From positions 40,001 through 73,384 of the forward strand of contig JAQVMY010000001.1 of NCBI GenBank assembly GCA_028703405.1: 33,384 nt of DNA, written 5' to 3'. Origin of the DNA: Bacilli bacterium. GTDB taxonomy: Bacteria > Bacillota_I > Bacilli_A > RF39 > UBA660. Both the position numbers and the translations under genes were made by a program. The notes under the pieces are model-generated. The model made no database searches, had not been told where the DNA came from, and was given only the letters and a program-made list of their open reading frames with translations. This document shows, one piece after another, positions 7,175 through 14,847 of the stretch (the first letter of the stretch is position 1; every line of letters begins with the position of its first letter).

Positions 7175-8005
7175 TTATTCAACAAACCCGTGTTTTGTAA
7201 ATAATTCAAGATAATCATCTTCAGATCCAGCCCTATAACCAGTAATACTGTCTATTTCCTTTTTGTTTTCTAAAATCATGATATGTGGAGTAGAAAGTTT
7301 TTCAAACTCTAATTTTAAAAGATTATCCGTGAATCTTTCTGAATCTTTATCATCTATTAAATCAGTTTCAAGATAATTAATTGTAATATTATATTCTTTA
7401 GCTATTTTATTTAATACCGGTTTTGCTAAAATACAAGCTCCGCAATTTATTTGTCCTAAAACAATGATGCTTTTATCATTTTTTTCATACAATTCAATAT
7501 ATTCATCAATATCGATAAAATTTAAATTTTCACTGTTTTCTTCTTCTTCATTTTGGTTTTTTGAATTCTCATCAGTTGTTAGAAATCCACCACTTTGTAA
7601 GAAATCAATTAAGCCAGTTTCAGGTAAATAACCTGAAGTTTCAGAAGTTTTTTCACCTTTTTCACCAATAACTAAATATGGAGTCGCAAAATCGTTTTCA
7701 CTAATTTCAAGCAATTCAAGTAATTCATAAAGTTGATTATTAGTTATACTTAATATATCAATGTAAGCATATTTAAAATTATATTTTTCTGATGCAACAT
7801 CAATAATTGGATCAAATTCGTCGCAATATGGACAATTTGAACTACTTATATATATTAAACTATTATCAGCTGTTGTGTATATTTCTTTAACAGCCTCAAT
7901 TTTTTTCTTACCATTAGCGTTTTTAACATATAGCGATAATGGTAGTAACATGATTATTGCAACAATAATGACTAAAGTAACTATTGTTTTTTTTGTTTCA
8001 TTCAT
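7175..8005 (-). CDS. Membrane-anchored protein with two thioredoxin domains
   Basis: A 276-residue protein. One N-terminal transmembrane helix (IVTLVIIVAIIMLLPLSLYV, about residues 9-28) is followed by two thioredoxin folds in series: the first with CPYC (SSSNCPYCDEFDPI, about 55-68) and its cis-proline loop (FATPYLVIG), the second with CGAC (GQINCGACILAKPVL, about 186-200) and loop STPHIMIL, joined by an acidic Asn/Glu-rich linker. It is probably an extracytoplasmic thiol-disulfide relay. The start is taken at the ATG at 8003-8005: GAGGTG at 8012-8017 precedes it and overlaps the secA stop. An upstream in-frame start would lie inside secA. Coupling to secA suggests a link with folding of exported proteins (inference). 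Confidence 0.85.
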   Translation of the reverse strand: MNETKKTIVTLVIIVAIIMLLPLSLYVKNANGKKKIEAVKEIYTTADNSLIYISSSNCPYCDEFDPIIDVASEKYNFKYAYIDILSITNNQLYELLELLEISENDFATPYLVIGEKGEKTSETSGYLPETGLIDFLQSGGFLTTDENSKNQNEEEENSENLNFIDIDEYIELYEKNDKSIIVLGQINCGACILAKPVLNKIAKEYNITINYLETDLIDDKDSERFTDNLLKLEFEKLSTPHIMILENKKEIDSITGYRAGSEDDYLELFTKHGFVE

Positions 8006-8016
8006 TCTACACACCT

Positions 8017-10509
8017 CTATTTCCCACAACAATGTTTATATTTTTTACCACTTCCACAAGAACATGGTTCATTTCTTCCTGGTTTATCAACCTTCTTAGG
8101 ACTTCTTTTTATTGGTTTATCTCCATCATTGGCGATTTCTGTTTCAACAACTTTCTTTCTCTCGATGTTTTGTCTGATTTCTGAATTTAATAAATATAAT
8201 GTAACTTCACGATCAATTGTATTTAATAAGTTATCAAATAGATCATAACCTTCTTTGGTATAAGCTCTAAGCGGATCTTCCTGAGCATATTGTCTTAGAT
8301 GGATACCTTCTTTTAGATGCGACATAGTATTTATATGTTCCATCCAGTGCGTATCTATAACGCGAAGCGTAATTGCCTTTTCAAACTCATTTCTGATTTC
8401 TTCAGGAATGTTTTTAACCTTTTCCTCATATTCACTAATTATTTTATGCGAAATATAATCAATTATTTCATCCTCTTTTTTGTTATTAATATCCTCAATT
8501 GAAATTTCTTTTTTTAATAATTTAGTATTAATTGTTTCCAATATTTCTGATAAATCTGTTTCTGTTAATTCGGTTGTTTCAACTAAATGGCTCATAACTA
8601 ACTCTTCAACATAATCATAAAAATTATTAAGAATTGTTTCATATATTGATTCAGTATCTAATATTTCATTTCTCTTTTCATAAATAATTGTTCGTTGATT
8701 ATTAATTACATCATCATATTGTAATAATTGTTTTCTTACATCAAAGTTATTTCCTTCAACACGTCGTTGGGCAGATTCAATCATTTTGGCAAACATTGAA
8801 CTACGAAGGGATAACTCCCCATCAAAACCAATTTTTTGAAGCATATCTTTTGCTCGATCAGTACCAAATCGTACCATCAAGTCATCTTCAAACGAAACGC
8901 AAAATTGTGACATCCCTGGGTCACCTTGACGACCTGAACGTCCTCTTAATTGGTTATCAATTCTTCTTGACTCGTGCCTTTCTGTACCCAAAACACAAAG
9001 ACCACCTAATTTTTTAACTTCATCACTTAACTTAATATCAGTACCACGACCAGCCATATTTGTGGCAATTGTTATGGCACCTTTTTGACCTGCATTAGCA
9101 ATAATTTCGGCTTCTCTAGCATGATTCTTAGCATTTAATATCTCATGTGGAATTCGTTCTTTTTTTAGCAACGAACTTACATCTTCACTTGTCTCAACAG
9201 CGATTGTCCCAACAAGAACAGGTTGCCCTTTTTTATACCTTTCTTTAATTTCAGATATTATGGCCTTAAATTTTCCTTCGGAAGTAGCAAACATTAAATC
9301 ACCATAATCTTCGCGAACTATTGGAACATTAGTAGGTATACTTATAACATACATATTATAAATTTCACGAAATTCTTCTTCTTCTGTTTTAGCAGTTCCT
9401 GTCATACCAGATAATTTTTTATACATTCTAAATAAATTTTGAAATGTAATAGTCGCTAAAGTTTTAGTTTCTTCTCCAATTTCAACACCCTCTTTAGCTT
9501 CTATAGCTTGGTGAAGTCCATCAGAATAGTTTCGACCGTGCATTAAGCGACCAGTAAATTGATCAACAATTATTATCTTACCCTCTTCAACAACATAATC
9601 AAAATCTAATTTCATTGTGTAATTAGCACGCAATGCTTGATTTAAGTAATGAACTAAGGTGGTATTATTTAAATCAAATAAATTATCAAGGTTAAACTCC
9701 TTTTCAGCAGCTTCGATTCCCTTAGGATCAAGTGCAACTGATTTAGTCTTTTCATCATAAATATAACCAGCGTCTTCTTTAAGACTTTTTACAAAACGAT
9801 CGGCTCTAACATATAAGTTAGCAGATTGCAAAAATCCACCAGAAATAATCAATGGTGTTCTTGCCTCATCAATTAAAACTGAATCAACCTCATCTATAAT
9901 AACAAAATTCAAAGGTCTTTGAACTCTATTTTCTGCTTTAACTACCATGTTATCACGCAAATAATCAAAACCTATTTCATTATTTGTTGAATACAGGATA
10001 TCAGAAGCATAAACTTCTTTTTTTTCGCTTGCAGTTAATTCACGATGATTTACACCTACAGTAAGTCCTAAAAAGCGATAAATATTTCCCATCCAAGCCG
10101 CATCACGGTCTGCCAAATATTCATTAACTGTAATAATGTGAACCCCATCACCAGTTAATGCATTTACATAAGCCGGCATAGTTGATGTTAATGTTTTACC
10201 CTCACCTGTTTTCATCTCTGAGATGTTTCCATAATGAATTGCCAACCCACCTAGCAATTGTACATAATAAGGTTTTTCACCGATTACTCGGTACGCTGCT
10301 TCACGAACAACAGCAAACGCTTCAACTAAAACATCTTCTACTGTTTCCCCATTTTTTATTTTTTCTTTAAAAATTGCAGTTTTGTTTTTTAACTCTTCAT
10401 CAGTAAGTTTACTCATTGATTCATCGAGTTTTTCTATTTCATCAGCTATTTTTTTAAATTTTTCTAATTCTTTATATTCATGATCAAATATCTGTTTTAA
10501 AAACTTCAT
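8017..10509 (-). CDS. secA: Protein translocase ATPase SecA
   Basis: The cytoplasmic motor that pushes unfolded preproteins through SecYEG. An 830-residue protein, normal for the family. Walker A is MKTGEGKT (residues 99-106) and the DEAD-type box is VIIDEVDSVLIDEARTPLI. The preprotein cross-linking domain, NBD2 (GTIAVETSEDV, TNMAGRGTDI, RGRSGRQGD), the helical wing/scaffold and the C-terminal zinc motif CSCGSGKKYKHCC are all present. The ATG at 10507-10509 is preferred because AAGGAAG lies 6 bases upstream; a GTG/ATG further out would swallow this site. hpf upstream matches the usual Firmicutes order hpf-secA. The prfB that commonly follows secA is not here; a thioredoxin gene follows instead. 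Confidence 0.98.
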   Translation of the reverse strand: MKFLKQIFDHEYKELEKFKKIADEIEKLDESMSKLTDEELKNKTAIFKEKIKNGETVEDVLVEAFAVVREAAYRVIGEKPYYVQLLGGLAIHYGNISEMKTGEGKTLTSTMPAYVNALTGDGVHIITVNEYLADRDAAWMGNIYRFLGLTVGVNHRELTASEKKEVYASDILYSTNNEIGFDYLRDNMVVKAENRVQRPLNFVIIDEVDSVLIDEARTPLIISGGFLQSANLYVRADRFVKSLKEDAGYIYDEKTKSVALDPKGIEAAEKEFNLDNLFDLNNTTLVHYLNQALRANYTMKLDFDYVVEEGKIIIVDQFTGRLMHGRNYSDGLHQAIEAKEGVEIGEETKTLATITFQNLFRMYKKLSGMTGTAKTEEEEFREIYNMYVISIPTNVPIVREDYGDLMFATSEGKFKAIISEIKERYKKGQPVLVGTIAVETSEDVSSLLKKERIPHEILNAKNHAREAEIIANAGQKGAITIATNMAGRGTDIKLSDEVKKLGGLCVLGTERHESRRIDNQLRGRSGRQGDPGMSQFCVSFEDDLMVRFGTDRAKDMLQKIGFDGELSLRSSMFAKMIESAQRRVEGNNFDVRKQLLQYDDVINNQRTIIYEKRNEILDTESIYETILNNFYDYVEELVMSHLVETTELTETDLSEILETINTKLLKKEISIEDINNKKEDEIIDYISHKIISEYEEKVKNIPEEIRNEFEKAITLRVIDTHWMEHINTMSHLKEGIHLRQYAQEDPLRAYTKEGYDLFDNLLNTIDREVTLYLLNSEIRQNIERKKVVETEIANDGDKPIKRSPKKVDKPGRNEPCSCGSGKKYKHCCGK

Positions 10510-10534
10510 TTTATCTTCCTTTCTCATATATATC

Positions 10535-10561
10535 TATTTTATCAAAAAAAAAGATAAAATA
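10535..10561 (-). promoter_or_regulatory. Inverted repeat with homopolymer loop upstream of secA
   Basis: TATTTTATC (10535-10543) and GATAAAATA (10553-10561) are perfect 9-bp complements separated by nine A. The element sits between the hpf terminator and the secA ribosome site. It could be an operator, a leader hairpin or chance in AT-rich DNA. Confidence 0.4.
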
Positions 10562-10590
10562 ATAGTAAAAAGTCACTTTAAAATCATTTA

Positions 10591-10612
10591 AAAAAGAAAG
10601 GCCGAAAGCCTT
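10591..10612 (-). terminator. Terminator of hpf
   Basis: AAGGC (10598-10602) pairs with GCCTT (10608-10612) around CGAAA. In the minus-strand transcript it is followed by a T-rich run. The first stem bases overlap the hpf stop codon. Confidence 0.7.
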
Positions 10613-11144
10613 AATTTGTAGTTATAATCCCATAATTGTTATCTTTTCTCTTATATACGATACAAATTCTGTCGTTTGTAACATCCTTATAAACAAAGAA
10701 ATCATGATCAATTAAATTCATTTGTAAAATTGCTTCTTCCTCGCTCATTGGTTTCATTTCTAGTTCTTTTCTTCTAACAACTTTATTTTCTTCTTTTTCT
10801 GTTTTATCTATTTCAAAATTTGTAATAAATCCTTTTACTGTTTCACGATTACCTTTTTTATTCATTCTCGTTTTATTTTTTCTGATTTGTCTTTCTAATT
10901 TTTCACTAACCAAATCAATTGCTGCGTACAAATCTTTATTTTCTTCTTCAGCCCGTAGAATAACTTTATTAAAATTGATAGTTACCTCAACAGTTTGTTC
11001 AATATCACGAACCTTGACAAGTACATTAGCTGTTATATTATCAGGATTTTCTAAATACTTATCTAGTTTTCCTATTTTAGCTACAATATAATCATTTATA
11101 GCAGGGGTTATTTTAATTTTGTTGCCTCTAATATTAAAGTTCAT
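10611..11144 (-). CDS. hpf: Long-form ribosome hibernation promoting factor
   Basis: Binds the 30S subunit and, through its C-terminal domain, dimerises 70S ribosomes into inactive 100S particles in stationary phase. The 177-residue length is that of the long form. The N-terminal RaiA/YfiA domain (MNFNIRGNKIKITPAINDYI through DLYAAIDLVSEKLERQI) is followed by a lysine-rich linker and the C-terminal dimerisation domain (VVRRKELEMKPMSEEEAILQMNLIDHDFFVY). The last strand (CIVYKRKDNNYGIIT) is intact. AGGAGG precedes the ATG. It lies directly upstream of secA as in many Firmicutes, but a terminator separates the two. Confidence 0.97.
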   Translation of the reverse strand: MNFNIRGNKIKITPAINDYIVAKIGKLDKYLENPDNITANVLVKVRDIEQTVEVTINFNKVILRAEEENKDLYAAIDLVSEKLERQIRKNKTRMNKKGNRETVKGFITNFEIDKTEKEENKVVRRKELEMKPMSEEEAILQMNLIDHDFFVYKDVTNDRICIVYKRKDNNYGIITTN

Positions 11145-11165
11145 TTTATCAATCCTCCTAATTTA

Positions 11166-11174
11166 ATTATAACA
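11166..11174 (-). promoter_or_regulatory. Extended -10 promoter of hpf
   Basis: TGT-TATAAT on the minus strand (TATAAT at 11166-11171, TGN at 11172-11174), about 20 bases upstream of the hpf start. No convincing -35. Confidence 0.5.
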
Positions 11175-11190
11175 TAGTTAATTAAATATA

Positions 11191-11223
11191 TATATAAAAA
11201 ACCGCTAAACAAGAGCAGTTTTT
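11191..11223 (-). terminator. Terminator of the cold-shock gene
   Basis: AAAAACCGCT (11197-11206) pairs with AGCAGTTTTT (11214-11223) with one wobble-type mismatch. The stop codon TAG (11205-11207) is within the hairpin. On the transcript the descending arm itself supplies the T run. Confidence 0.75.
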
Positions 11224-11417
11224 ATTTCAATAACATTTTTAGCTTGTAATCCCTTATCGGTTCTTACCAATTCGAACTCAACATATTGCCCTTCAACTAA
11301 TGTTTTATAGCCCGCAGATAAGATAGCAGAATAATGAACAAAGATATCCTCACCATCTTTGTACTCAATAAAACCAAAGCCCTTATCGTTATTAAACCAT
11401 TTAACTTTACCTCTCAC
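11205..11417 (-). CDS. csp: Cold-shock domain protein (CspA family)
   Basis: A 70-residue single OB-fold RNA/single-stranded DNA chaperone. RNP1 is KGFGFIEY and RNP2 is DIFVHYSAI; the opening [13 protein letters not shown] and the closing KGLQAKNV are typical. Start is GTG at 11415-11417, with GGGAGAGG a few bases upstream; this fits the family N-terminus exactly. It has its own promoter (11470-11497) and a short leader of roughly 45 bases, and ends in a terminator, so it is monocistronic. Which paralogue it corresponds to (CspA, B or D) cannot be told. Confidence 0.97.
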   Translation of the reverse strand: MRGKVKWFNNDKGFGFIEYKDGEDIFVHYSAILSAGYKTLVEGQYVEFELVRTDKGLQAKNVIEIKTALV

Positions 11418-11469
11418 AAATACCTCTCCCTTCTAGTTCCCTTACAATACAAATATACCTTCTTTTCCC

Positions 11470-11497
11470 TCTATAATCAACAAAATGTAAAAGTCAA
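11470..11497 (-). promoter_or_regulatory. Promoter of the cold-shock gene
   Basis: On the minus strand: -35 TTGACT (11492-11497), 16-base spacer, -10 TATAGA (11470-11475). Transcription would begin about 45 bases before the GTG start. Confidence 0.6.
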
Positions 11498-11598
11498 ATT
11501 TCGACAATTTACTAATAATATTGGGATTTTAACATATTTTTATTAACGAGTAATAATAATCCAATTATACTATTTCCAGAAATCTATATTTTTTTTAT

Positions 11599-11665
11599 TG
11601 TCTGAAATGTACCTTTTAATGTTTGAAATATCACTTCGAATAAAAATTTAACCAATTTTTATAAT
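11599..11665 (+). promoter_or_regulatory. Candidate AgrA (LytTR) direct repeats and agrB promoter
   Basis: TGTCTGAAATGT (11599-11610) and TGTTTGAAATAT (11620-11631) match at 10 of 12 positions and start 21 bases apart, i.e. two helical turns. This is the spacing used by LytTR response regulators such as AgrA and ComE. Read on the opposite strand, the halves are ACATTTCAG and ATATTTCAA with a 12-base gap, resembling ComE-type half-sites. A consensus -10 TATAAT follows at 11660-11665 with no usable -35, as expected for an activator-dependent promoter. A second TATAAT at 11724-11729 is nearer the gene. Function is inferred from spacing and from location only. Confidence 0.5.
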
Positions 11666-11750
11666 TTGAGTCATTATTTGATACTTTTCGAGCAATTTTT
11701 ATTTGTTGCTTAATTTTTTGTATTATAATTATTTTAGGATGTGGTTTTTC

Positions 11751-12362
11751 ATGAAGAAGTATGTTTTGAATAACTCAATTAATTTAATAGAAAGCGTTTT
11801 TCCAAATTATTCAGAAGAAGAATTAAAAACAATACGTTACGGCTTAGAAGGTATTTATATTACAATTACTAAAACAATTATTATATTCAGTATTGCAATA
11901 ATGCTAAACATATTAAAAGAACTGATAATTATTGTTCTACTTTACAATTTTTTAAGAATGTTCTCATTTGGATTACACGCTAATAATAGTATTAGTTGCC
12001 TTTTAACATCTTCTTTAATTTTTATTGGTTCATCATATATTTGTACAATTATTGCTGTTTCATTTAACATTAAAGTTGTAACTTCAATTTTATGCACTAT
12101 GATTTTCATAAAATATTCACCAGCGGACACAAAAAAAAGACCAATTATTAATAAACTAAGACGTCTAAAGTATAAAATTATTTCAAATTCAATAATGATT
12201 ATATATGTTTTTCTTTTGTTTTATGTAGATTATAAATTTCTACAAAACGCATTGCTAATATCGATGGTTATGCAATCTTTCTTAATTTCACCTATTAGTT
12301 ATTCCTTATTCAAACAACCATATGATAATTTTTTATATAGGAAGGAGGGGTTTAATGAATAA
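11751..12362 (+). CDS. agrB: AgrB autoinducing-peptide processing membrane protease
   Basis: A 203-residue integral membrane cysteine protease that cleaves the C-terminal tail of AgrD and forms the thiolactone ring. The catalytic pair is clear: His76 and Cys83 in RMFSFGLHANNSISC, seven residues apart as in the Staphylococcus enzyme. The family features RYGLEGI near residues 29-35, a conserved basic loop with SPADTKKRPI, and several hydrophobic helices are present. The start is taken at ATG 11751 (MKKYVLNN), with AGGATGTGG just upstream; earlier in-frame starts lack a ribosome site. Its last eight bases overlap agrD, so the two are translationally coupled. The gene is on the strand opposite to almost all neighbours. 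Confidence 0.95.
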   Translation: MKKYVLNNSINLIESVFPNYSEEELKTIRYGLEGIYITITKTIIIFSIAIMLNILKELIIIVLLYNFLRMFSFGLHANNSISCLLTSSLIFIGSSYICTIIAVSFNIKVVTSILCTMIFIKYSPADTKKRPIINKLRRLKYKIISNSIMIIYVFLLFYVDYKFLQNALLISMVMQSFLISPISYSLFKQPYDNFLYRKEGFNE

Positions 12363-12477
12363 AATTATAGCAGGTCTTTTGAGTTTTGTCGGATTTGTTG
12401 CTGCAAATGGGTTTAGCACAGCTTGTATGTTTTTGTGGTTAGATGAACCTGAAATGCCAGAAAACTTAATAAAATAA
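12355..12477 (+). CDS. agrD: AgrD autoinducing-peptide precursor
   Basis: A 40-residue peptide with the three-part AgrD layout. An N-terminal amphipathic leader (MNKIIAGLLSFVGFVAANGF) is followed by a signal segment around a single cysteine (STACMFLWL, Cys24) and an acidic, proline-containing tail (DEPEMPENLIK). The tail closely matches the DEPEVPEEL-type recognition tail of staphylococcal AgrD. Translation starts at ATG 12355-12357 after the very strong site AGGAAGGAGGGG, and overlaps the agrB stop by 8 bases. If AgrB cuts just before DEP, the thiolactone ring would be C-M-F-L-W-L (six residues); a cut one residue earlier would give the usual five (C-M-F-L-W). Too short for ordinary gene callers. 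Confidence 0.92.
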   Translation: MNKIIAGLLSFVGFVAANGFSTACMFLWLDEPEMPENLIK

Positions 12478-12498
12478 CCGATGAAACGAAAAAACGAA

Positions 12499-12524
12499 AA
12501 AAATGTAGATATTTCTACATTTTT
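12499..12524. terminator. Shared terminator between agrBD and agrCA
   Basis: AAAAATGTAGA (12499-12509) pairs perfectly over 11 bp with TCTACATTTTT (12514-12524) around TATT, with T runs on both strands. It ends the convergent transcripts and contains the agrC stop codon. Confidence 0.85.
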
Positions 12525-13807
12525 ATTTTAACTTTTTGTTTGAATATATCATTAATTATTTCATGTTTTATTGTAATTCTTTTATCCTTCTCAATTATTT
12601 TTTTCACTAAACTAAGTCCATAACCTCTTCCTTCACCCTTGCTAGAATATCCAACCTTATCCATTTTATCTAAGTCTATCAATCCGAAAAAGGTATTAGA
12701 AATTGATATAACAAAGTGATCCTCTTCAAAATATAAATACAGTCCAACATACTTTTTTTCCAAATCATTCACGGATTCTATGGCATTATCAATTAAAATT
12801 CCTATAATTGTGCAAAAATTTTTATTGAGTTCAAAATCGAAATCCTTAAACTTATTTATATTAACATTACGACTAATTTCTAAATTGCACAAAATCTTTT
12901 TTTCTTTCATAATCAGCATTTTTTGATATACTAAACCTTGAAATCCTCCAGTAGGTAATTTTTTAGTTTTGAATAAGATTTCTTCATCGTCGCTTTGCTT
13001 CAGAAGAATAATTTCGTCTATATATTTTACAGCATTAGTCACGTTATCTTCTAACATTCCTTTTAAAACAACTAAATTGTTTTTGTTTTCATGATTATTC
13101 ATACGATATTTTTCTAATACTTTTTCATATTCATTTAGATTGTTAATGAGTTCATCGTACTCGTTTTTCAAATTTATGTTATAACTCTTTTCCTTTAATA
13201 CATTCATTACTAAAATAGTAATAACGGTTATTAACACTACACCTATGACCATTACTAACAAGACGTTTGTCTCTAAATACAAATAGTAATAATACGCTGA
13301 GTAAACCGAAATTAAAAATATCGTTATCGGTAGCATCGTGTTAATTGTTTTTGATTTAACTCTATCACTAAGTGTTCCAAAAAAAGAATTAATCTTATTT
13401 ATATTAACTATTGATACTAAAATAAGGGAAATGAATAAATTTATAGATAATTGTCCCAAATAAAACTTTGATAATTCTTCGTAATCAACATTAAACAAAG
13501 AAACTAAAAAAATAACTACCAACATTTCCGAAATCATTATTAGAACAAATACAAAAAAACTCCCCATAATTGTATCAGTTATTTTTTTTCTAAAATATAA
13601 TTTGTTTAGCACAACCAAAACAATATAATTAAATATTACTTTTAGAAAATGAGTAGTGGCTATAAAAGAAATTGTTATAAGCAACGAATTAAGAACAACA
13701 AAAAACCAGTAGTTTATTTTTTTATAATTAATAGGAATTTTTAAAATTTTAGAAGACACATAAAAACTAGCCAAAGAAAATATAAAACTATTTAATAAAT
13801 ATACCAC
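12515..13807 (-). CDS. agrC: AgrC sensor histidine kinase
   Basis: A 430-residue receptor for the autoinducing peptide. The N-terminal half (residues about 1-205) consists of six or seven hydrophobic helices. A dimerisation helix carries the phospho-acceptor His239 in RMNNHENKNNL, the HPK10-type pattern. The ATPase domain shows the N box (GILIDNAIES, Asn341) and G box (GEGRGYGLSLV, 391-400). Start is GTG at 13805-13807, with GAGGT just upstream inside the end of agrA; agrA stops one base before it, so the genes are coupled. It converges on agrD, sharing a terminator. Specificity for the linked AgrD is inferred from linkage. Confidence 0.95.
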   Translation of the reverse strand: MVYLLNSFIFSLASFYVSSKILKIPINYKKINYWFFVVLNSLLITISFIATTHFLKVIFNYIVLVVLNKLYFRKKITDTIMGSFFVFVLIMISEMLVVIFLVSLFNVDYEELSKFYLGQLSINLFISLILVSIVNINKINSFFGTLSDRVKSKTINTMLPITIFLISVYSAYYYYLYLETNVLLVMVIGVVLITVITILVMNVLKEKSYNINLKNEYDELINNLNEYEKVLEKYRMNNHENKNNLVVLKGMLEDNVTNAVKYIDEIILLKQSDDEEILFKTKKLPTGGFQGLVYQKMLIMKEKKILCNLEISRNVNINKFKDFDFELNKNFCTIIGILIDNAIESVNDLEKKYVGLYLYFEEDHFVISISNTFFGLIDLDKMDKVGYSSKGEGRGYGLSLVKKIIEKDKRITIKHEIINDIFKQKVKIKM

Positions 13808-13808
13808 T

Positions 13809-14510
13809 CTAAATTACCTCGTTTTTATACTTTAGACTTAACCAATCAATTTCAGTTCCAGTATCAAATGTTATTCTTCGCTTTGAAACATTAACTATAG
13901 CTATTCGTTTTTTATTAACGATGCAAGAACGATGAGATTGTTTAAAAGAACTGTTAAGCATATCTAACATTTCAACCAAAGTTTTATTTACACTATATTT
14001 GGTATGCTCTGTATTTATAATAACTTTCCGTTCAATATTATCACGAGTTATATATAAAATATCCTTTATCGGTATCGTATATACTGCCCCTCGATCTTCA
14101 AATCTTATAATTCTTTTTTTATCTAAAATATCCAAAGCTTTGCAAATGGATTTTTTTAGTTTTTCTTGATAATCATTGTATTTATTAATAAAAGATAAGA
14201 ATAAAAATTCACCCTTTAAAACTAAATAACCTAATTCATCGTGGGATGTTAAAAACATTATAACACTTTCCATATCAGTATCTCTAATCATGCGAGCAAT
14301 ATCTATACCCGAATAAGTTGGAGTTTCTATATCTAATATGTATATTTTACAAGGAAGTTTAGATTCAACTATTTTAATAAAATCAGAGTCATAATCATTA
14401 AAAGTATGCTTTGTATAAGCAATTTGGTTTTTCATCATTTCCTCATCGACAATACTACTTACTTTATTAAGAATTTCCAGGTTATCGTCACATATAATAA
14501 AATTAACCAT
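13809..14510 (-). CDS. agrA: AgrA LytTR response regulator
   Basis: A 233-residue transcription activator. The receiver domain has the acidic pair at Asp8/Asp9 (IICDDN), the phospho-acceptor Asp60 (YILDIETPTYSG) and the conserved Thr (MFLTSH). The C-terminal LytTR DNA-binding domain includes IIRFEDRGAVYTIPIKDILYI, the loop around SHRSCIVNKKRI, and a final strand ITFDTGTEIDWLSLKYKNE. In known systems phosphorylated AgrA binds paired 9-bp repeats and activates the agr promoter; a candidate site lies upstream of agrB at 11599-11631. Ribosome site AGGTGG precedes the ATG. Confidence 0.95.
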   Translation of the reverse strand: MVNFIICDDNLEILNKVSSIVDEEMMKNQIAYTKHTFNDYDSDFIKIVESKLPCKIYILDIETPTYSGIDIARMIRDTDMESVIMFLTSHDELGYLVLKGEFLFLSFINKYNDYQEKLKKSICKALDILDKKRIIRFEDRGAVYTIPIKDILYITRDNIERKVIINTEHTKYSVNKTLVEMLDMLNSSFKQSHRSCIVNKKRIAIVNVSKRRITFDTGTEIDWLSLKYKNEVI

Positions 14511-14556
14511 CTAACCACCTCTTACTATGTTTGCTCTTCGTAAACTGTGTATTTTA

Positions 14557-14585
14557 ATATTAACATAAGCAATATAAAAAAGCAA
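14557..14585 (-). promoter_or_regulatory. Putative promoter of agrA-agrC
   Basis: On the minus strand: -35 TTGCTT (14580-14585), 17-base spacer, -10 TAATAT (14557-14562), about 45 bases upstream of the agrA start. A reasonable housekeeping promoter, separate from the one proposed for agrBD. Confidence 0.5.
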
Positions 14586-14809
14586 CTATTTTTCATTAAA
14601 AGGTGTTTTTTTATATTAAAATTATAAGAAATTCTAGTAATTCTCTAATTTAATATTAGAACCTTCTTTTTATAATAATTTTTGCTAATGATATATTGTT
14701 TTTACTATCATCTTATTGAAATTACATGGAAACCCTAATTCATATTTCTTTAATTATTTTAATACAGTAATTTTTATACATATTCCAAAAAATTCACTTT
14801 TCTATAACA

Positions 14810-14833
14810 TAAAAAAAATTGTATTTCTACAAT
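14810..14833 (-). terminator. Terminator of the tRNA operon
   Basis: ATTGTA (14818-14823) pairs with TACAAT (14828-14833) around TTTC. The minus-strand transcript continues into eight T, 15 bases after the CCA of the last tRNA. Confidence 0.75.
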
Positions 14834-14847
14834 CATTTGATTTCTAA

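Larger units (their letters stand above)
11418..11750. other. Divergent csp/agrB intergenic region
   Basis: About 330 bases without a gene. It holds the csp leader and promoter on the minus strand, then the candidate LytTR direct repeats (11599-11631) and -10 elements for agrB on the plus strand (11660-11665 and 11724-11729). A 10-mer CAATTTTTAT occurs twice, at 11653-11662 and 11693-11702, exactly 40 bases apart. No small reading frame with a ribosome site was found. Confidence 0.6.
14511..14847. other. Intergenic region between agrA and the tRNA cluster
   Basis: About 340 very AT-rich bases. They contain the agrA promoter (14557-14585), a weak hairpin TCTAAT/ATTAGA at 14644-14660, and the tRNA operon terminator (14810-14833). 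No coding frame with a ribosome site was found; short frames of 14-17 codons around 14690-14770 have no supporting signal. Confidence 0.6.

Noticed and set aside
9016-9237. Plus-strand frames inside secA, mfd and ftsH
   Set aside because: All are antisense to well-supported core genes with full sets of motifs.
14690-14770. Short plus-strand frames that might be a second signal peptide near agrA
   Set aside because: Only 14-17 codons, no ribosome site, and no cysteine followed by an AgrD-type acidic tail.
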